Assembly: GCF_000758305.1 (NCBI RefSeq)
Contig: NZ_CP009458.1
Span: forward strand, 434,001-498,000
Direction: 5' to 3'
Source of the DNA: Cedecea neteri
GTDB lineage: Bacteria; Pseudomonadota; Gammaproteobacteria; Enterobacterales; Enterobacteriaceae
DNA: 64,000 nucleotides
In this document: positions 1-8,455 of the stretch, piece after piece
Numbering within the stretch: the first letter of the stretch is position 1
Layout: each line of letters opens with the position of its first letter
Made by a program: the position numbers and the translations under genes
The notes under the pieces: generated by a model
Database searches by the model: none
What the model saw: only the letters and a program-made list of their open reading frames with translations
What the model was told of the DNA's origin: nothing

Positions 1-348
1 ACATTTAAAAAAACATCTTCTGAATGTAAATAAACCAATCACTCTCGCCAATATCACAAGAAAAACTTAATAACACCAACTTCTTTTCGATAATTATTCA
101 GCTCAACAAAAAATCATATGCAATAGAAATAATTATGTATATCCCTCTCACTTCACTCAACCAAAATCATCTTAATAAATATTAAATTTTTTTGTTAAAA
201 TCTTAATATACATTAATGTGTTAATGTAATAAATTCATTAGTTGTTTGTACTTACAATGCTTCTCACTAAGACATTCAATTAATAAATAACCCGCCACAA
301 AAAATAGAGTTCACTTCAAAAAGGCGGGTTATTTTGATATCTACAACC
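1..348. other. AT-rich intergenic region, no gene seen
   Basis: This stretch is very AT-rich and holds no convincing open reading frame on either strand. The only structure I can support is the inverted repeat at 286-333, beside the ybdM stop. The composition matches the region at 2196-2728 on the other side of the ybdN/ybdM pair, so the pair sits inside an AT-rich island. Confidence 0.6.
286..333 (-). terminator. Inverted repeat / probable terminator of ybdN-ybdM
   Basis: An 11-bp perfect inverted repeat (AATAACCCGCC at 286-296, GGCGGGTTATT at 323-333) with a 26-nt loop lies 15 bp beyond the ybdM stop. Read on the minus strand, the second arm runs into an AT-rich tail. The long loop makes it an atypical intrinsic terminator, so termination is an inference. 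Confidence 0.5.
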
Positions 349-975
349 CTATTTTATCGTCCACGCATCACTAAACTGTTCGCTACTGAACAACTCAGAC
401 AGGCCGCTGATCTGCTTTAAGCGCAGCACTTCGTCAGCGTCCATCCCCAATTCTGCTCCAATTTTCAAATCATCCCAGCCCAGACGGGAAAGATCGCGCA
501 CAATATCGGACATCGCCGTTATCTGATGTTTGCCGCGCGCCCTGTTATGACGCACCGTCGCGGCAATACATTCGGCTTCGCCACTGGATTCAAGGTTAAC
601 CACCGTGATCGGAAGAAAACCATTAATTCTCTTTTTTGCCACCGGTGATGTTTTTCCCACCAGATGCCGGTGGAACCCATCCACGACCTGAAACTTATCT
701 TTTAGCGGTGTCACCACAATAGGCTGAGTGAAACCATCTGTCTCAATTGAAAGCTGTAACAAGCTTCGTTCAACGGGTGCCATGACATTAGGGTTATAAT
801 CATTGGCGACAATCTCTCCCTCACGAACCCAAAGGACACAATCAACAGGCTCTTTTTTAAAAGGGCTGTGCTGATGCATGACTTTTTTGACCTCATTGAT
901 TGCGGCCACTTTTGACTCATCAGACTCAACGGAAGAAAGATAATTATCCAGTTGTTTTAATAGTGCATTAAGCAT
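349..975 (-). CDS. ybdM: ParB/sulfiredoxin-like protein YbdM (IbrB family)
   Basis: A 208-residue protein of the ParB/Srx-fold family, matching E. coli YbdM and the immunoglobulin-binding regulator IbrB. The fold is marked by a VDGFHRH loop near residue 98, the usual nucleotide-binding position of ParB-like domains, followed by RHNRARGKH. A helical C-terminal part (about 155-208) resembles a helix-turn-helix. I chose the ATG at 975, which overlaps the ybdN stop as TGATG and has GGGGGA seven bases upstream. A GTG at 990 would add five residues. The biochemical function is unknown; IbrB is reported to act with IbrA in activating prophage-borne eib genes. The tight coupling suggests the two proteins act together. 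Confidence 0.85.
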   Translation of the reverse strand: MLNALLKQLDNYLSSVESDESKVAAINEVKKVMHQHSPFKKEPVDCVLWVREGEIVANDYNPNVMAPVERSLLQLSIETDGFTQPIVVTPLKDKFQVVDGFHRHLVGKTSPVAKKRINGFLPITVVNLESSGEAECIAATVRHNRARGKHQITAMSDIVRDLSRLGWDDLKIGAELGMDADEVLRLKQISGLSELFSSEQFSDAWTIK

Positions 976-2195
976 CAGAGGATCCCCCACATTTGTCGTT
1001 TCTTTTTTATCCTTTCAAGGTACCGGCTGTAGTGCTGTGGTTTATTAGGGCTAAATGAAAGCGTCCGGCACCAAAAATCATTCTTCAATAGCGTTTTACA
1101 TATCCGTCGCCATGAAGGTATATCCCTCGACCCTGAATCTTTATCCTGTTCATCAGGAATGTTTTCTGGAAACTCTCGCTCTTTGTACCATTTCAAATAA
1201 ATGGCAATTTTATTCCTGTAGTGCTCAGCTGTTTTTTCCGGCATCGATGCAAGTAAAAACATGGCGTACTCTTGCCAGGTTAAATGGCTCGGTTTGGTGA
1301 TGACTGTATTTCGGGCATAGAAGGAACCGCTTTGATGCGCATAAATAGCGCCGCTGTTGGCACCAGCCACGCGCATGCAGACCCGAGACCAGGTTTCAGG
1401 CTCGAGAACATGGTAAAGCCATAGTCCACGCCGCGCCTCCGGGCCAAAGGGTTCACACACCCTCATCGCTTTCATAGGGACACCGGCGCGGTACATGAGG
1501 TCATAAAGCGGGTTTCCGGCAGCTTTGTATTTACCGTTAAAAATCCAGATGTCCTGTACCTTCCAGTCGTACAAAGGATAAGCGACGCAGTAATTACCTT
1601 CCCTGCTGGCCGTAGTCCAGGGCTTATCATCGGCATAGCGGGTTTTGGTTTGTGAAGCCAGCGCTAAAAAACGGTTGAGGGATTCGTCGGCCCGGATGCC
1701 GGTTAACGTGGCCAGACCTTTATCTCCGGAAAGCCAGCGAGAGAACGCAGGCATAAAATCTTCAAAGGTCATGCCATAACGATAGAAAGGGAAAAATTCC
1801 GGATCGGTAATGGCGTCTTCGGGCGGCTGGCGAACCCATTCGACGCCTGTTTCCCAGCTAATCCATTCAGGATGACTCTGTGAAACACCGTTCACCGTGG
1901 TCAGCGGCAAAGCCACCCAGTAAAAACGCCGGACAATATCGCTATATTGCTGCTTGAGCCGCGAAACATGGTCAATGGTATGTTGAAACTGAACCTCCCA
2001 GTCCATAAACAGCACGTCAAACTGGCGCTTTCGACGGCGCGCGATTTCAGCTACAAGGTGAAAAAGCACGCTGGAATCCTTCCCTCCGGAAAAAGAGACA
2101 CAAACCTGATCGAAGGTATCGAATATCCAGTCGATTCTCTTCTTAGATGCGTTGAGAACATTATCATCAAGAATAATTTTTTTATTTTTTCTCAC
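975..2195 (-). CDS. ybdN: PAPS-reductase-like protein YbdN (IbrA family, DUF3440)
   Basis: A 406-residue protein, the length of E. coli YbdN. The N-terminal half is a PP-loop ATP pyrophosphatase/PAPS-reductase-like domain with the signature SFSGGKDSS at about residues 34-42. The C-terminal half corresponds to DUF3440. The start is GTG, preceded by AGGGAG at suitable spacing. It is coupled to ybdM by a TGATG overlap. PP-loop enzymes of this group adenylate or sulfurate substrates, and relatives such as DndC take part in DNA phosphorothioation; a similar role here is inference only. The gene lies between AT-rich flanks, away from its E. coli K-12 location, which suggests lateral acquisition. 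Confidence 0.85.
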   Translation of the reverse strand: MRKNKKIILDDNVLNASKKRIDWIFDTFDQVCVSFSGGKDSSVLFHLVAEIARRRKRQFDVLFMDWEVQFQHTIDHVSRLKQQYSDIVRRFYWVALPLTTVNGVSQSHPEWISWETGVEWVRQPPEDAITDPEFFPFYRYGMTFEDFMPAFSRWLSGDKGLATLTGIRADESLNRFLALASQTKTRYADDKPWTTASREGNYCVAYPLYDWKVQDIWIFNGKYKAAGNPLYDLMYRAGVPMKAMRVCEPFGPEARRGLWLYHVLEPETWSRVCMRVAGANSGAIYAHQSGSFYARNTVITKPSHLTWQEYAMFLLASMPEKTAEHYRNKIAIYLKWYKEREFPENIPDEQDKDSGSRDIPSWRRICKTLLKNDFWCRTLSFSPNKPQHYSRYLERIKKKRQMWGIL

Positions 2196-2728
2196 AAAAA
2201 CTCCCTTTTATTGTCGCCTCAACATTACTGCCGACGGCGAAATCCTGGTATTACACTAAATCCATCCCGGATGTCTCAACACGTCAACCTGGCAATATCC
2301 TTCATCAAGAAAACTACACTCCGCGGATAAAAACATTCATGTAAATTATCAATCGCATAATTTAAATAAATGCCATCAATACCCTAATGTAATTATGTTA
2401 TATCCAGCCTTAACCCCAGACAAGAAAAATTTAAAATAATCAAAAAAACATCTGCAACCAATTGAATTCAATGACCTTTTAAAATAAAAAATAAAACAAA
2501 AGAAACATCAATAAAAAAAATCAAAAAAGCACACCACCCCAAATAGAGACTGGATTTCACTTCATTAAAATAGTGGTGAATTAATAAAATGGATAATCAC
2601 GAAAAAAATAAGAAAAAGCGCTGACAATGACGAGAAATAATACATGAATCTCCGTGGTATAAACGGGCAACTTGCCCGGAACGAAACGACATCCGGGCAA
2701 TCAATTCGTCCTTAGCCACGCTAAACCG
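2196..2728. other. AT-rich intergenic region upstream of ybdN
   Basis: About 530 bp with no credible gene. Most of it is strongly AT-rich with A/T runs, typical of DNA bound by H-NS and of acquired segments, and it must hold the ybdN promoter. I cannot assign a unique -35/-10 pair because many AT-rich hexamers fit. Near its right end are repeated copies of a TTGCCCG arm (2664-2700). Confidence 0.5.
2664..2700 (-). terminator. Inverted-repeat cluster downstream of gss
   Basis: TTGCCCGGA (2672-2680) and TCCGGGCAA (2692-2700) form a 9-bp stem with an 11-nt loop. A third arm, CGGGCAA at 2664-2670, can pair with the same TTGCCCG, giving mutually exclusive structures. It lies 28 bp past the gss stop. 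No T-run follows on the minus strand, so it is at best a weak or Rho-assisted terminator. Confidence 0.4.
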
Positions 2729-4591
2729 CTATCTATCTTTCACCACAATCAGCGGCTCAATATCGCTCTCTTTTTTAATCACCAGCGAATCATCCCCACG
2801 CAGGCAAGTGCCGCCGTAGCTGCCACCCACGGTAAAAGTGCAGACCTGGATGTATTTACCATCCACCTTCGGCAGGCACCACAACTGCTGATAGATGTTC
2901 TTGCGGGCAACGAACTTACCGTCGGTTTTATCCAACAGCTCATCATGATGGCTGACCAAATCGATATTGCTGCCGCAGCGCCCGGCAATCGGCTTCACCG
3001 CATAGCCGGTTTTTGCCAACAGCTCGTTCACCTCAAAATCCGTATCCAGCAGATAACGGTGGTTCGGGAACAGCTGCCAGAGCACCGGCAGAATGGCTTT
3101 GTTGCCGGGGATAACCGTCCACAGCGGCTCAAACACCAGCACTTCCGGGCGAAGTAAAACGTCAATCAAGCGCACCTCTCCCTGAGGATGACCGGTACGA
3201 ATTGGCACGGCGGCATACTCAGTCTCGCTGACCTCACGAATTTGCTCAATCGCCGTTTCCCACGCCCAGGTTTTCCAGACGCAGTTCACCGCCCGGCCGT
3301 CATTATCAATAAGCTGCCCGGCGCTGTCCCAGCTTAGCTCGCCCAGGCCGTGCAATATTTTGGTGTCAAACCCGGCCTGCATCAGTGAACGCTGCATGAA
3401 CAGCGCGTGGTAATCCTCTTCGGCGTCATTGTCCTGCATGATGTGGACAAACGGGCGAGCGCTGCTGTGCTTCCAGGCTCCGGTAAGCTCTTCCAGTAAT
3501 CCTTCGGCCGGATTATGTCCGGTACCCCGGTATCCCGTTTTAACCCACTCCTCAAGAATCAGCCCGCTCTCGGTATGGCAGGAGGCAGAATCGGCGTTGT
3601 ATTCGTACACCTTCAGCCCGCGCTCATCCATACAAAAATCCATGCGACCACTGACCATCTGGTGGCGACGCCACTGCCAGGAAAGCCGCAGGCGAGGCCA
3701 GAGGATTTTGGGGATATCAAAAAGTGCCAGAAGATTGTCATCTTTCAGCACTTTATCCGTGGCATGCAGGTACATCAGATGCAGCTCGTTGGTGGCCTTG
3801 ATCAGTTCCTGCTCGGCGCTTTCAGTAATGGTGAAATACTGGCAGGGATCTTTATTGATAACGTGGCCGTTAGCCTGGACATAGGCCCGCTGAAGCTCAT
3901 CTTTTTCATTCAGCCATTTGCCGTCAAACTGGCGCTTATTCTTCAGGCGAGCCCCGCCAATTTTTAGCGTTTCACCGCCGATATCTGGCTGTGGCTCGCT
4001 GTCGGTCGTATCCTCAGTCTGAATCATCCAGCCAAGAATCGACGTGTCAGCAAACGTATCCTGCAGCGTGTAGCGACCTTCGCGCTCAACCAGGGTTAGC
4101 TCACGCGTCCACTGCTGCCCGGCGGGTAACGGTGCATGAATTACGTTCTGCTCGGCAATGCGCACTTTATTGTCAATAAGCTGAGTGATCACGGCGACAT
4201 GGCCGGTTTCATGAAACTCGCCGCCCTTCTGCCAGATAAGCAGCGCGCCAGCCTCTGGCGCCCGTTTTGAGCCATTCGCAAAGGCCTGCAGCGGCAGAAT
4301 ATTGTCGTTCACCACCTGACGTAAAAAGCGCAGCGAGAAAATTTCCCACGCCATGTGTACGTCGGTAAAGACAAAGCCGTAGTTTAAGAAGAGGAAGCGG
4401 CGCGCAAACTCTACGCACTGCCATTTGTGGCCCATGTATTCGTTGCCGATATAGCTGCGAAACTCAGCATCTTCGGGGTAATTTTTCGGGTCGAGGCTGC
4501 CGTAATTAGAGGAGTAAATCGCTACGCCACCCGGCGCATAGCCCAGAAGTGTACCAAAGGGCGAATCGTTGTCTGGTGTTCCTGTATGCAT
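2729..4591 (-). CDS. gss: Bifunctional glutathionylspermidine synthetase/amidase
   Basis: A 620-residue protein, colinear with E. coli Gss (619). The N-terminal CHAP-type amidase domain (about 1-200) has the nucleophile Cys59 in HKWQCVEF and a histidine in ETGHVAV. The C-terminal ATP-grasp synthetase (about 205-615) has the conserved MDFCMDERGLKVYEYNAD and CVWKTWAWE segments. The enzyme joins the glycine carboxylate of glutathione to spermidine using ATP and hydrolyses the product. It appears monocistronic. A paralogue of the synthetase half, ygiC, is at 52172. Confidence 0.97.
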   Translation of the reverse strand: MHTGTPDNDSPFGTLLGYAPGGVAIYSSNYGSLDPKNYPEDAEFRSYIGNEYMGHKWQCVEFARRFLFLNYGFVFTDVHMAWEIFSLRFLRQVVNDNILPLQAFANGSKRAPEAGALLIWQKGGEFHETGHVAVITQLIDNKVRIAEQNVIHAPLPAGQQWTRELTLVEREGRYTLQDTFADTSILGWMIQTEDTTDSEPQPDIGGETLKIGGARLKNKRQFDGKWLNEKDELQRAYVQANGHVINKDPCQYFTITESAEQELIKATNELHLMYLHATDKVLKDDNLLALFDIPKILWPRLRLSWQWRRHQMVSGRMDFCMDERGLKVYEYNADSASCHTESGLILEEWVKTGYRGTGHNPAEGLLEELTGAWKHSSARPFVHIMQDNDAEEDYHALFMQRSLMQAGFDTKILHGLGELSWDSAGQLIDNDGRAVNCVWKTWAWETAIEQIREVSETEYAAVPIRTGHPQGEVRLIDVLLRPEVLVFEPLWTVIPGNKAILPVLWQLFPNHRYLLDTDFEVNELLAKTGYAVKPIAGRCGSNIDLVSHHDELLDKTDGKFVARKNIYQQLWCLPKVDGKYIQVCTFTVGGSYGGTCLRGDDSLVIKKESDIEPLIVVKDR

Positions 4592-4755
4592 GTGTCCAAC
4601 CTAGATCAGGCAGGCGGCAAAGGTCACGCGGATTGTCGTCTGCACGTTAAAATTAACCTGACAGAGAAGCCGTTATCATACACCTCTGCCAATGGTTTTG
4701 TGCAGTTGCGCTTCGTTTAAACAGAGCATTTTCCAACAGGCTGTGCCCCAAAGAA

Positions 4756-4781
4756 AAAGGCTGCCTCATCGGGCAGCCTTT
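4756..4781 (-). terminator. Intrinsic terminator of the iol operon
   Basis: A 10-bp stem (AAAGGCTGCC 4756-4765, GGCAGCCTTT 4772-4781) with a 6-nt loop. On the minus strand it is followed by a T-rich tract (GCCTTTTTCTTT). It stands 22 bp after the iolB stop and ends the long iolG-to-iolB transcript. Confidence 0.85.
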
Positions 4782-4803
4782 GTTAAAAAGTGACTCAGTC
4801 GGT

Positions 4804-5622
4804 TTATTTGTTCCCGTACTCGCTGCCGTTAACCCAGGCGTGATCTTTTTCCCAGGTAAACATCCACTTGCGCACCGGCCCCGCCATCACGTTCAGGTAA
4901 TAGCTGTCGTACCCGGCCATCGTCGCCACCGGGTGGTAACCTTTCGGCACTTTCACCACGTCTTTGTCGTATACCGCCATGCACTCATCGAGCGCGCGGT
5001 CATCGGTATAAACGCGCTGCAGACAGAATCCCTGTGGTGGGTTGAGGCGGTGATAATAGGTCTCTTCCAGATAGGTTTCGTTGGGCGGATTATCGGTATC
5101 GTGCTTGTGGCTCGGGTACGAACTGGTGCAGCCCTCGTTGGTGTACACCTCCACCACCAGCAGACTGTCGGCTGGCTTATCCTCCGGCAGAATATTGTGG
5201 ACATAGCGCTGGTTGTGGCCTTTGCCGCGCGCCTCGGCATCAATATCCTGTGGGGCAATCAGTCGCGTGGCATAAGTCCCTTTCCCCGGCGCGGAACAAA
5301 CGGCCAGCTCGAGTGCGGTAAGCGCCTGAACCTTAACCTCCTCGCCGGACGTCACATACACAGCCCAGGGTTTACGGCGTTCAAATGGGCTCATGCGGTC
5401 GCCTATTTCAGGGAAGCGAGCAAGCGGCGTGTCCACCGTCGCGCGTCCTGCAACCAGCACCAGGCAGCGCTCTTCCTCCACCGCGGGCAGTTCCAGAACC
5501 TGCCCTTCCTGAAGCTGATAAACGGCAAACCCCACGTAGCCCCAGCCCGCGTTTTCCGGCGTGACGTGCTGCGTCTGCCCCTTCGCGTCTGGCTGCTGCC
5601 AACGGGAAAGTAATTCGGCCAT
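4804..5622 (-). CDS. iolB: 5-deoxy-glucuronate isomerase
   Basis: A 272-residue protein of the IolB cupin family. It isomerises 5-deoxy-glucuronate to 2-deoxy-5-keto-gluconate in inositol breakdown. Typical IolB segments are visible, including SYPSHKHDTDNPP (metal-binding cupin histidines, about residues 170-182) and VPKGYHPVA. The start has AAGGAGG seven bases upstream. It is the last gene of the operon, 9 bp behind iolE and before a strong terminator. Confidence 0.95.
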   Translation of the reverse strand: MAELLSRWQQPDAKGQTQHVTPENAGWGYVGFAVYQLQEGQVLELPAVEEERCLVLVAGRATVDTPLARFPEIGDRMSPFERRKPWAVYVTSGEEVKVQALTALELAVCSAPGKGTYATRLIAPQDIDAEARGKGHNQRYVHNILPEDKPADSLLVVEVYTNEGCTSSYPSHKHDTDNPPNETYLEETYYHRLNPPQGFCLQRVYTDDRALDECMAVYDKDVVKVPKGYHPVATMAGYDSYYLNVMAGPVRKWMFTWEKDHAWVNGSEYGNK

Positions 5623-5631
5623 GCTCCCTCC

Positions 5632-6522
5632 TTAAATCAGCCCGGCTTCGCGAGCAAAACGGTTCAGGTTAGCGTAGCCCATCCGCGCGTAGGTCATCGG
5701 GTGTGCCACCGCCGGATCCTGCTCGGCCTCAACCACCAGCCAGCCCTGATAGCCGTGTTTTTTTAGCAACGCCATGATCGGCGGATAGTTCACGCAGCCG
5801 TCGCCCGGCACGGTAAACACGCCGCTCAGCACCGCATCCAGGAAACTGGTTTTGCGGTTTTTCACGTCCGCCAGTACGCCAGCACGCACGTCTTTGCAAT
5901 GCACATGGTTAATGCGCGAGATCCAACGCTCGGCTACCGCCAGCGGATCGGCCCCTGCAAAAGTCAGGTGCCCGGTGTCCAGCAGCAGCCCGACTTCCGG
6001 CCCGGTGTGAACCATCAAATTATTCACATCATCCGCACTCTCAATCACCGTCCCCATATGGTGATGATAGGCAATTTGCACGCCCTGCTGCTGGGTGTAA
6101 CGGGCAAACGCGGTAAGCTTTTCGCCGTATTCCTGCCAGCGTTCGGCCGGGAATCTGGGCCGTAAATGCACTGGGGTTTGCTGCTCCCCGTGAATGCAGT
6201 GGGTGACTTCGGCAAACACCAGCACCTTCGCGCCCAGCTCACGCAGCAGCGTCAGGTGCGGCTGCACGGCCTCGATTTCCTGCTCAACGGAGCGTTCAAG
6301 CAAGCGGCCGGAATACCAGCCGGAGACCAGCTTCAAATCATGCTTATCGAGAATCGGCCCCAGCACGCCGGCCTCTCGCGGGAACTTATTCCCCAGCTCA
6401 AAACCTTCAAACCCTGCCTCTTTCCCTTCGCTCAGACAAGTGTCCAGCGGCGTGTCGGCGCCCAAAGAAGGCAGATCGTCATTGGTCCAGGTCAGCGGGT
6501 TAATGCCTAAATGCACGGTCAT
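5632..6522 (-). CDS. iolE: myo-Inosose-2 dehydratase
   Basis: A 296-residue TIM-barrel protein of the xylose-isomerase-like family. IolE removes water from scyllo-inosose to give 3D-trihydroxycyclohexane-1,2-dione, the substrate of IolD. Supporting segments are the N-terminal MTVHLGINPLTWTNDDLP, the metal-site strand LLLDTGHLTFAG (about 181-192) and HVHCKDVR. A strong AAGGAG precedes the ATG. It lies 10 bp after iolC and 9 bp before iolB in the same operon. Confidence 0.95.
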   Translation of the reverse strand: MTVHLGINPLTWTNDDLPSLGADTPLDTCLSEGKEAGFEGFELGNKFPREAGVLGPILDKHDLKLVSGWYSGRLLERSVEQEIEAVQPHLTLLRELGAKVLVFAEVTHCIHGEQQTPVHLRPRFPAERWQEYGEKLTAFARYTQQQGVQIAYHHHMGTVIESADDVNNLMVHTGPEVGLLLDTGHLTFAGADPLAVAERWISRINHVHCKDVRAGVLADVKNRKTSFLDAVLSGVFTVPGDGCVNYPPIMALLKKHGYQGWLVVEAEQDPAVAHPMTYARMGYANLNRFAREAGLI

Positions 6523-6532
6523 AATGCTCTCC

Positions 6533-8446
6533 TTATTGTTTATGCTGGCCGCGCTCGCGCCACAGGGCGATCAGCCGCAGGTAATTGTCACGGATGCGCG
6601 CCACCAGCTGCGCATCGTCGATATCGCGTTTTAACCAGGCCTGCGAGGCTTCGCCAAACAGCGTGCGCCCTACCGCAAAGCCTTTCACAATCGGGTAATC
6701 AGCAGCTGCGTTGAAGCCTTCACGCAGCACATCGACCGGTGCATCCAAGCCGAGGATCACCACGCCACGGCAGTGAGGATCCCGTTTTTCCACCAGCTCG
6801 CTCAGGGCCGCCCAGCCAGCGCTGCTCAGCGGCGGCAGCTTCCACCAGTCCGGGTAGATACCGAGGTTGTAAAAGCGGGAAACGGCTCTGAGATAAAGCT
6901 CGTCGCTGCGCGGCATATCCGCAGGCAGGATCACTTCCAGCAGCAGTTCGTGCCCCGACTGACAGCAGGCGCGATACACTTCCGCAACTTTCTGCTCCTG
7001 CTCCAGGCGCAGCGCGTGGGCATCTTCCGGGTGGAAAAAGACCAGGCACTTGACGATATGCTCCTGCGGCCAGCTAATCAGCTGCGAGCCGATGTTGCCG
7101 TGTTCCATTTCCAGCGGGCGTGATCCCGGCAGCTCAATCGGGCGGCCAATCCACCAGCCTTCACCGGTGATGGAATTCAGCGCGTCCTGGCCGAAGGTAC
7201 CGTCGCACAGCAGCCCGGCCTTGCCCTCCAGCTCGGCACGCTGAGCGGCTTCGCGACTGGCCTGCAAAATCAACTGTTTCAACACCGGAATACGGCGTAA
7301 ATCCGCGCCGCTTTTCAGCGCCATCTCTTCCAGTTGGCTGCGGTGATCGAACGCCATCACGCAGAGTTCCGGCCACTGCCGACGGCGGGTGGTGACGCGG
7401 TGCAGGTGGTTCAGGCGGGCGTCGAGATCCGGGCGAGGTACCTGATGCTCACGCGAAAGGTAATCGTCCAGCTCGATTTTGCTCGGCATCGCCGGGGCGC
7501 AGCCGTGGCGTGAAACCACCAGCGCGCCGCAGGCATTGGCATAGCGGCAGGCCTGCTCCCAGCCTTCGTCATTGAGATAACCGCGCAGCAACCCAGACAT
7601 GAACGCATCCCCCGCGCCCAGTACATTGAGCACTTCCACGCGCACGCCGCTGACGTTGATCCCGCCGTCCAGCGAGTCAGGAATCAGTCCGAGGAACACG
7701 GAACAACCCTGCGCCCCACGCTTACAGACCAGCGTCGCTTCGGTGTTCTGCCGCACTTTTTTCAGCGCCGCCAGCGTGTCGGTTGATCCGCCGGCAATGT
7801 GAAATTCTTCTTCGGTGCCGACAATCACGTCAAAAAGATGCAGGACAGATTGCAGCTGGGTTGTGACCTGTTCGGCTTCAACAAAACGCGTCTCGCCGTC
7901 GCCAAGGGAAGTCAGCCCCCACAGCACCGGGCGGTAATCAATATCCAGCACGGTGCGCACATCATTCCGGCGGGCATAGCTCAGCGCGGTCAGCACCGCC
8001 TCACGGGTACGGGGGTTTGAGAGGTGCGTGCCGGTAATCGCCAGGCAGCGGGCGGAGGCAATGTACTCTTCGCTGAAATCGTCCGCCGTAATCGCCATAT
8101 CCGCGCAGTTGTCACGGTAAAAAATCAGCGGGAAAGTGTCGCGATCTTTGATGCCCAGCAGCACCAGCGCCGTCAGCCGATCTTTGTCGGTGATTAAATG
8201 GCTGGTGTCGCAGCCAACCTGGCTAAGTTCTTCGCGCAGAAAGCGCCCCATGTGCTCGTCGCCAACGCGCGCCAGCATGGAAGATTTCAGCCCCTGGCGA
8301 GCGGTGCCGTAGGCTACATTGCCTGACGAGCCGCCAAGATAACGGGCGAAGCTGCTGGCATCTTCCAGCCGCGCGCCAATCTGCTGGCTGTAGAGATCTA
8401 CCGCGACCCGCCCCATGCAAATCAGATCCAACTGCTTTTCTTTCAT
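6533..8446 (-). CDS. iolC: Fused 5-dehydro-2-deoxygluconokinase / DUF2090 aldolase-like protein
   Basis: A 637-residue two-domain protein. Residues about 1-325 are a PfkB/ribokinase-type sugar kinase, with an early GGSSGNVAYGTARQG nucleoside-sugar segment and the catalytic NVLGAGDAFMSG near residue 275. Residues about 340-630 are the DUF2090 domain found fused to IolC in many proteobacteria, with MAFDHRSQLEEMA and DGTFGQDAL. The kinase phosphorylates 2-deoxy-5-keto-gluconate. No separate iolJ is present, so the C-terminal domain is the likely aldolase giving DHAP and malonic semialdehyde; that half is inferred from the family and context. Confidence 0.93.
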   Translation of the reverse strand: MKEKQLDLICMGRVAVDLYSQQIGARLEDASSFARYLGGSSGNVAYGTARQGLKSSMLARVGDEHMGRFLREELSQVGCDTSHLITDKDRLTALVLLGIKDRDTFPLIFYRDNCADMAITADDFSEEYIASARCLAITGTHLSNPRTREAVLTALSYARRNDVRTVLDIDYRPVLWGLTSLGDGETRFVEAEQVTTQLQSVLHLFDVIVGTEEEFHIAGGSTDTLAALKKVRQNTEATLVCKRGAQGCSVFLGLIPDSLDGGINVSGVRVEVLNVLGAGDAFMSGLLRGYLNDEGWEQACRYANACGALVVSRHGCAPAMPSKIELDDYLSREHQVPRPDLDARLNHLHRVTTRRRQWPELCVMAFDHRSQLEEMALKSGADLRRIPVLKQLILQASREAAQRAELEGKAGLLCDGTFGQDALNSITGEGWWIGRPIELPGSRPLEMEHGNIGSQLISWPQEHIVKCLVFFHPEDAHALRLEQEQKVAEVYRACCQSGHELLLEVILPADMPRSDELYLRAVSRFYNLGIYPDWWKLPPLSSAGWAALSELVEKRDPHCRGVVILGLDAPVDVLREGFNAAADYPIVKGFAVGRTLFGEASQAWLKRDIDDAQLVARIRDNYLRLIALWRERGQHKQ

Positions 8447-8455
8447 GCTTCGTCC

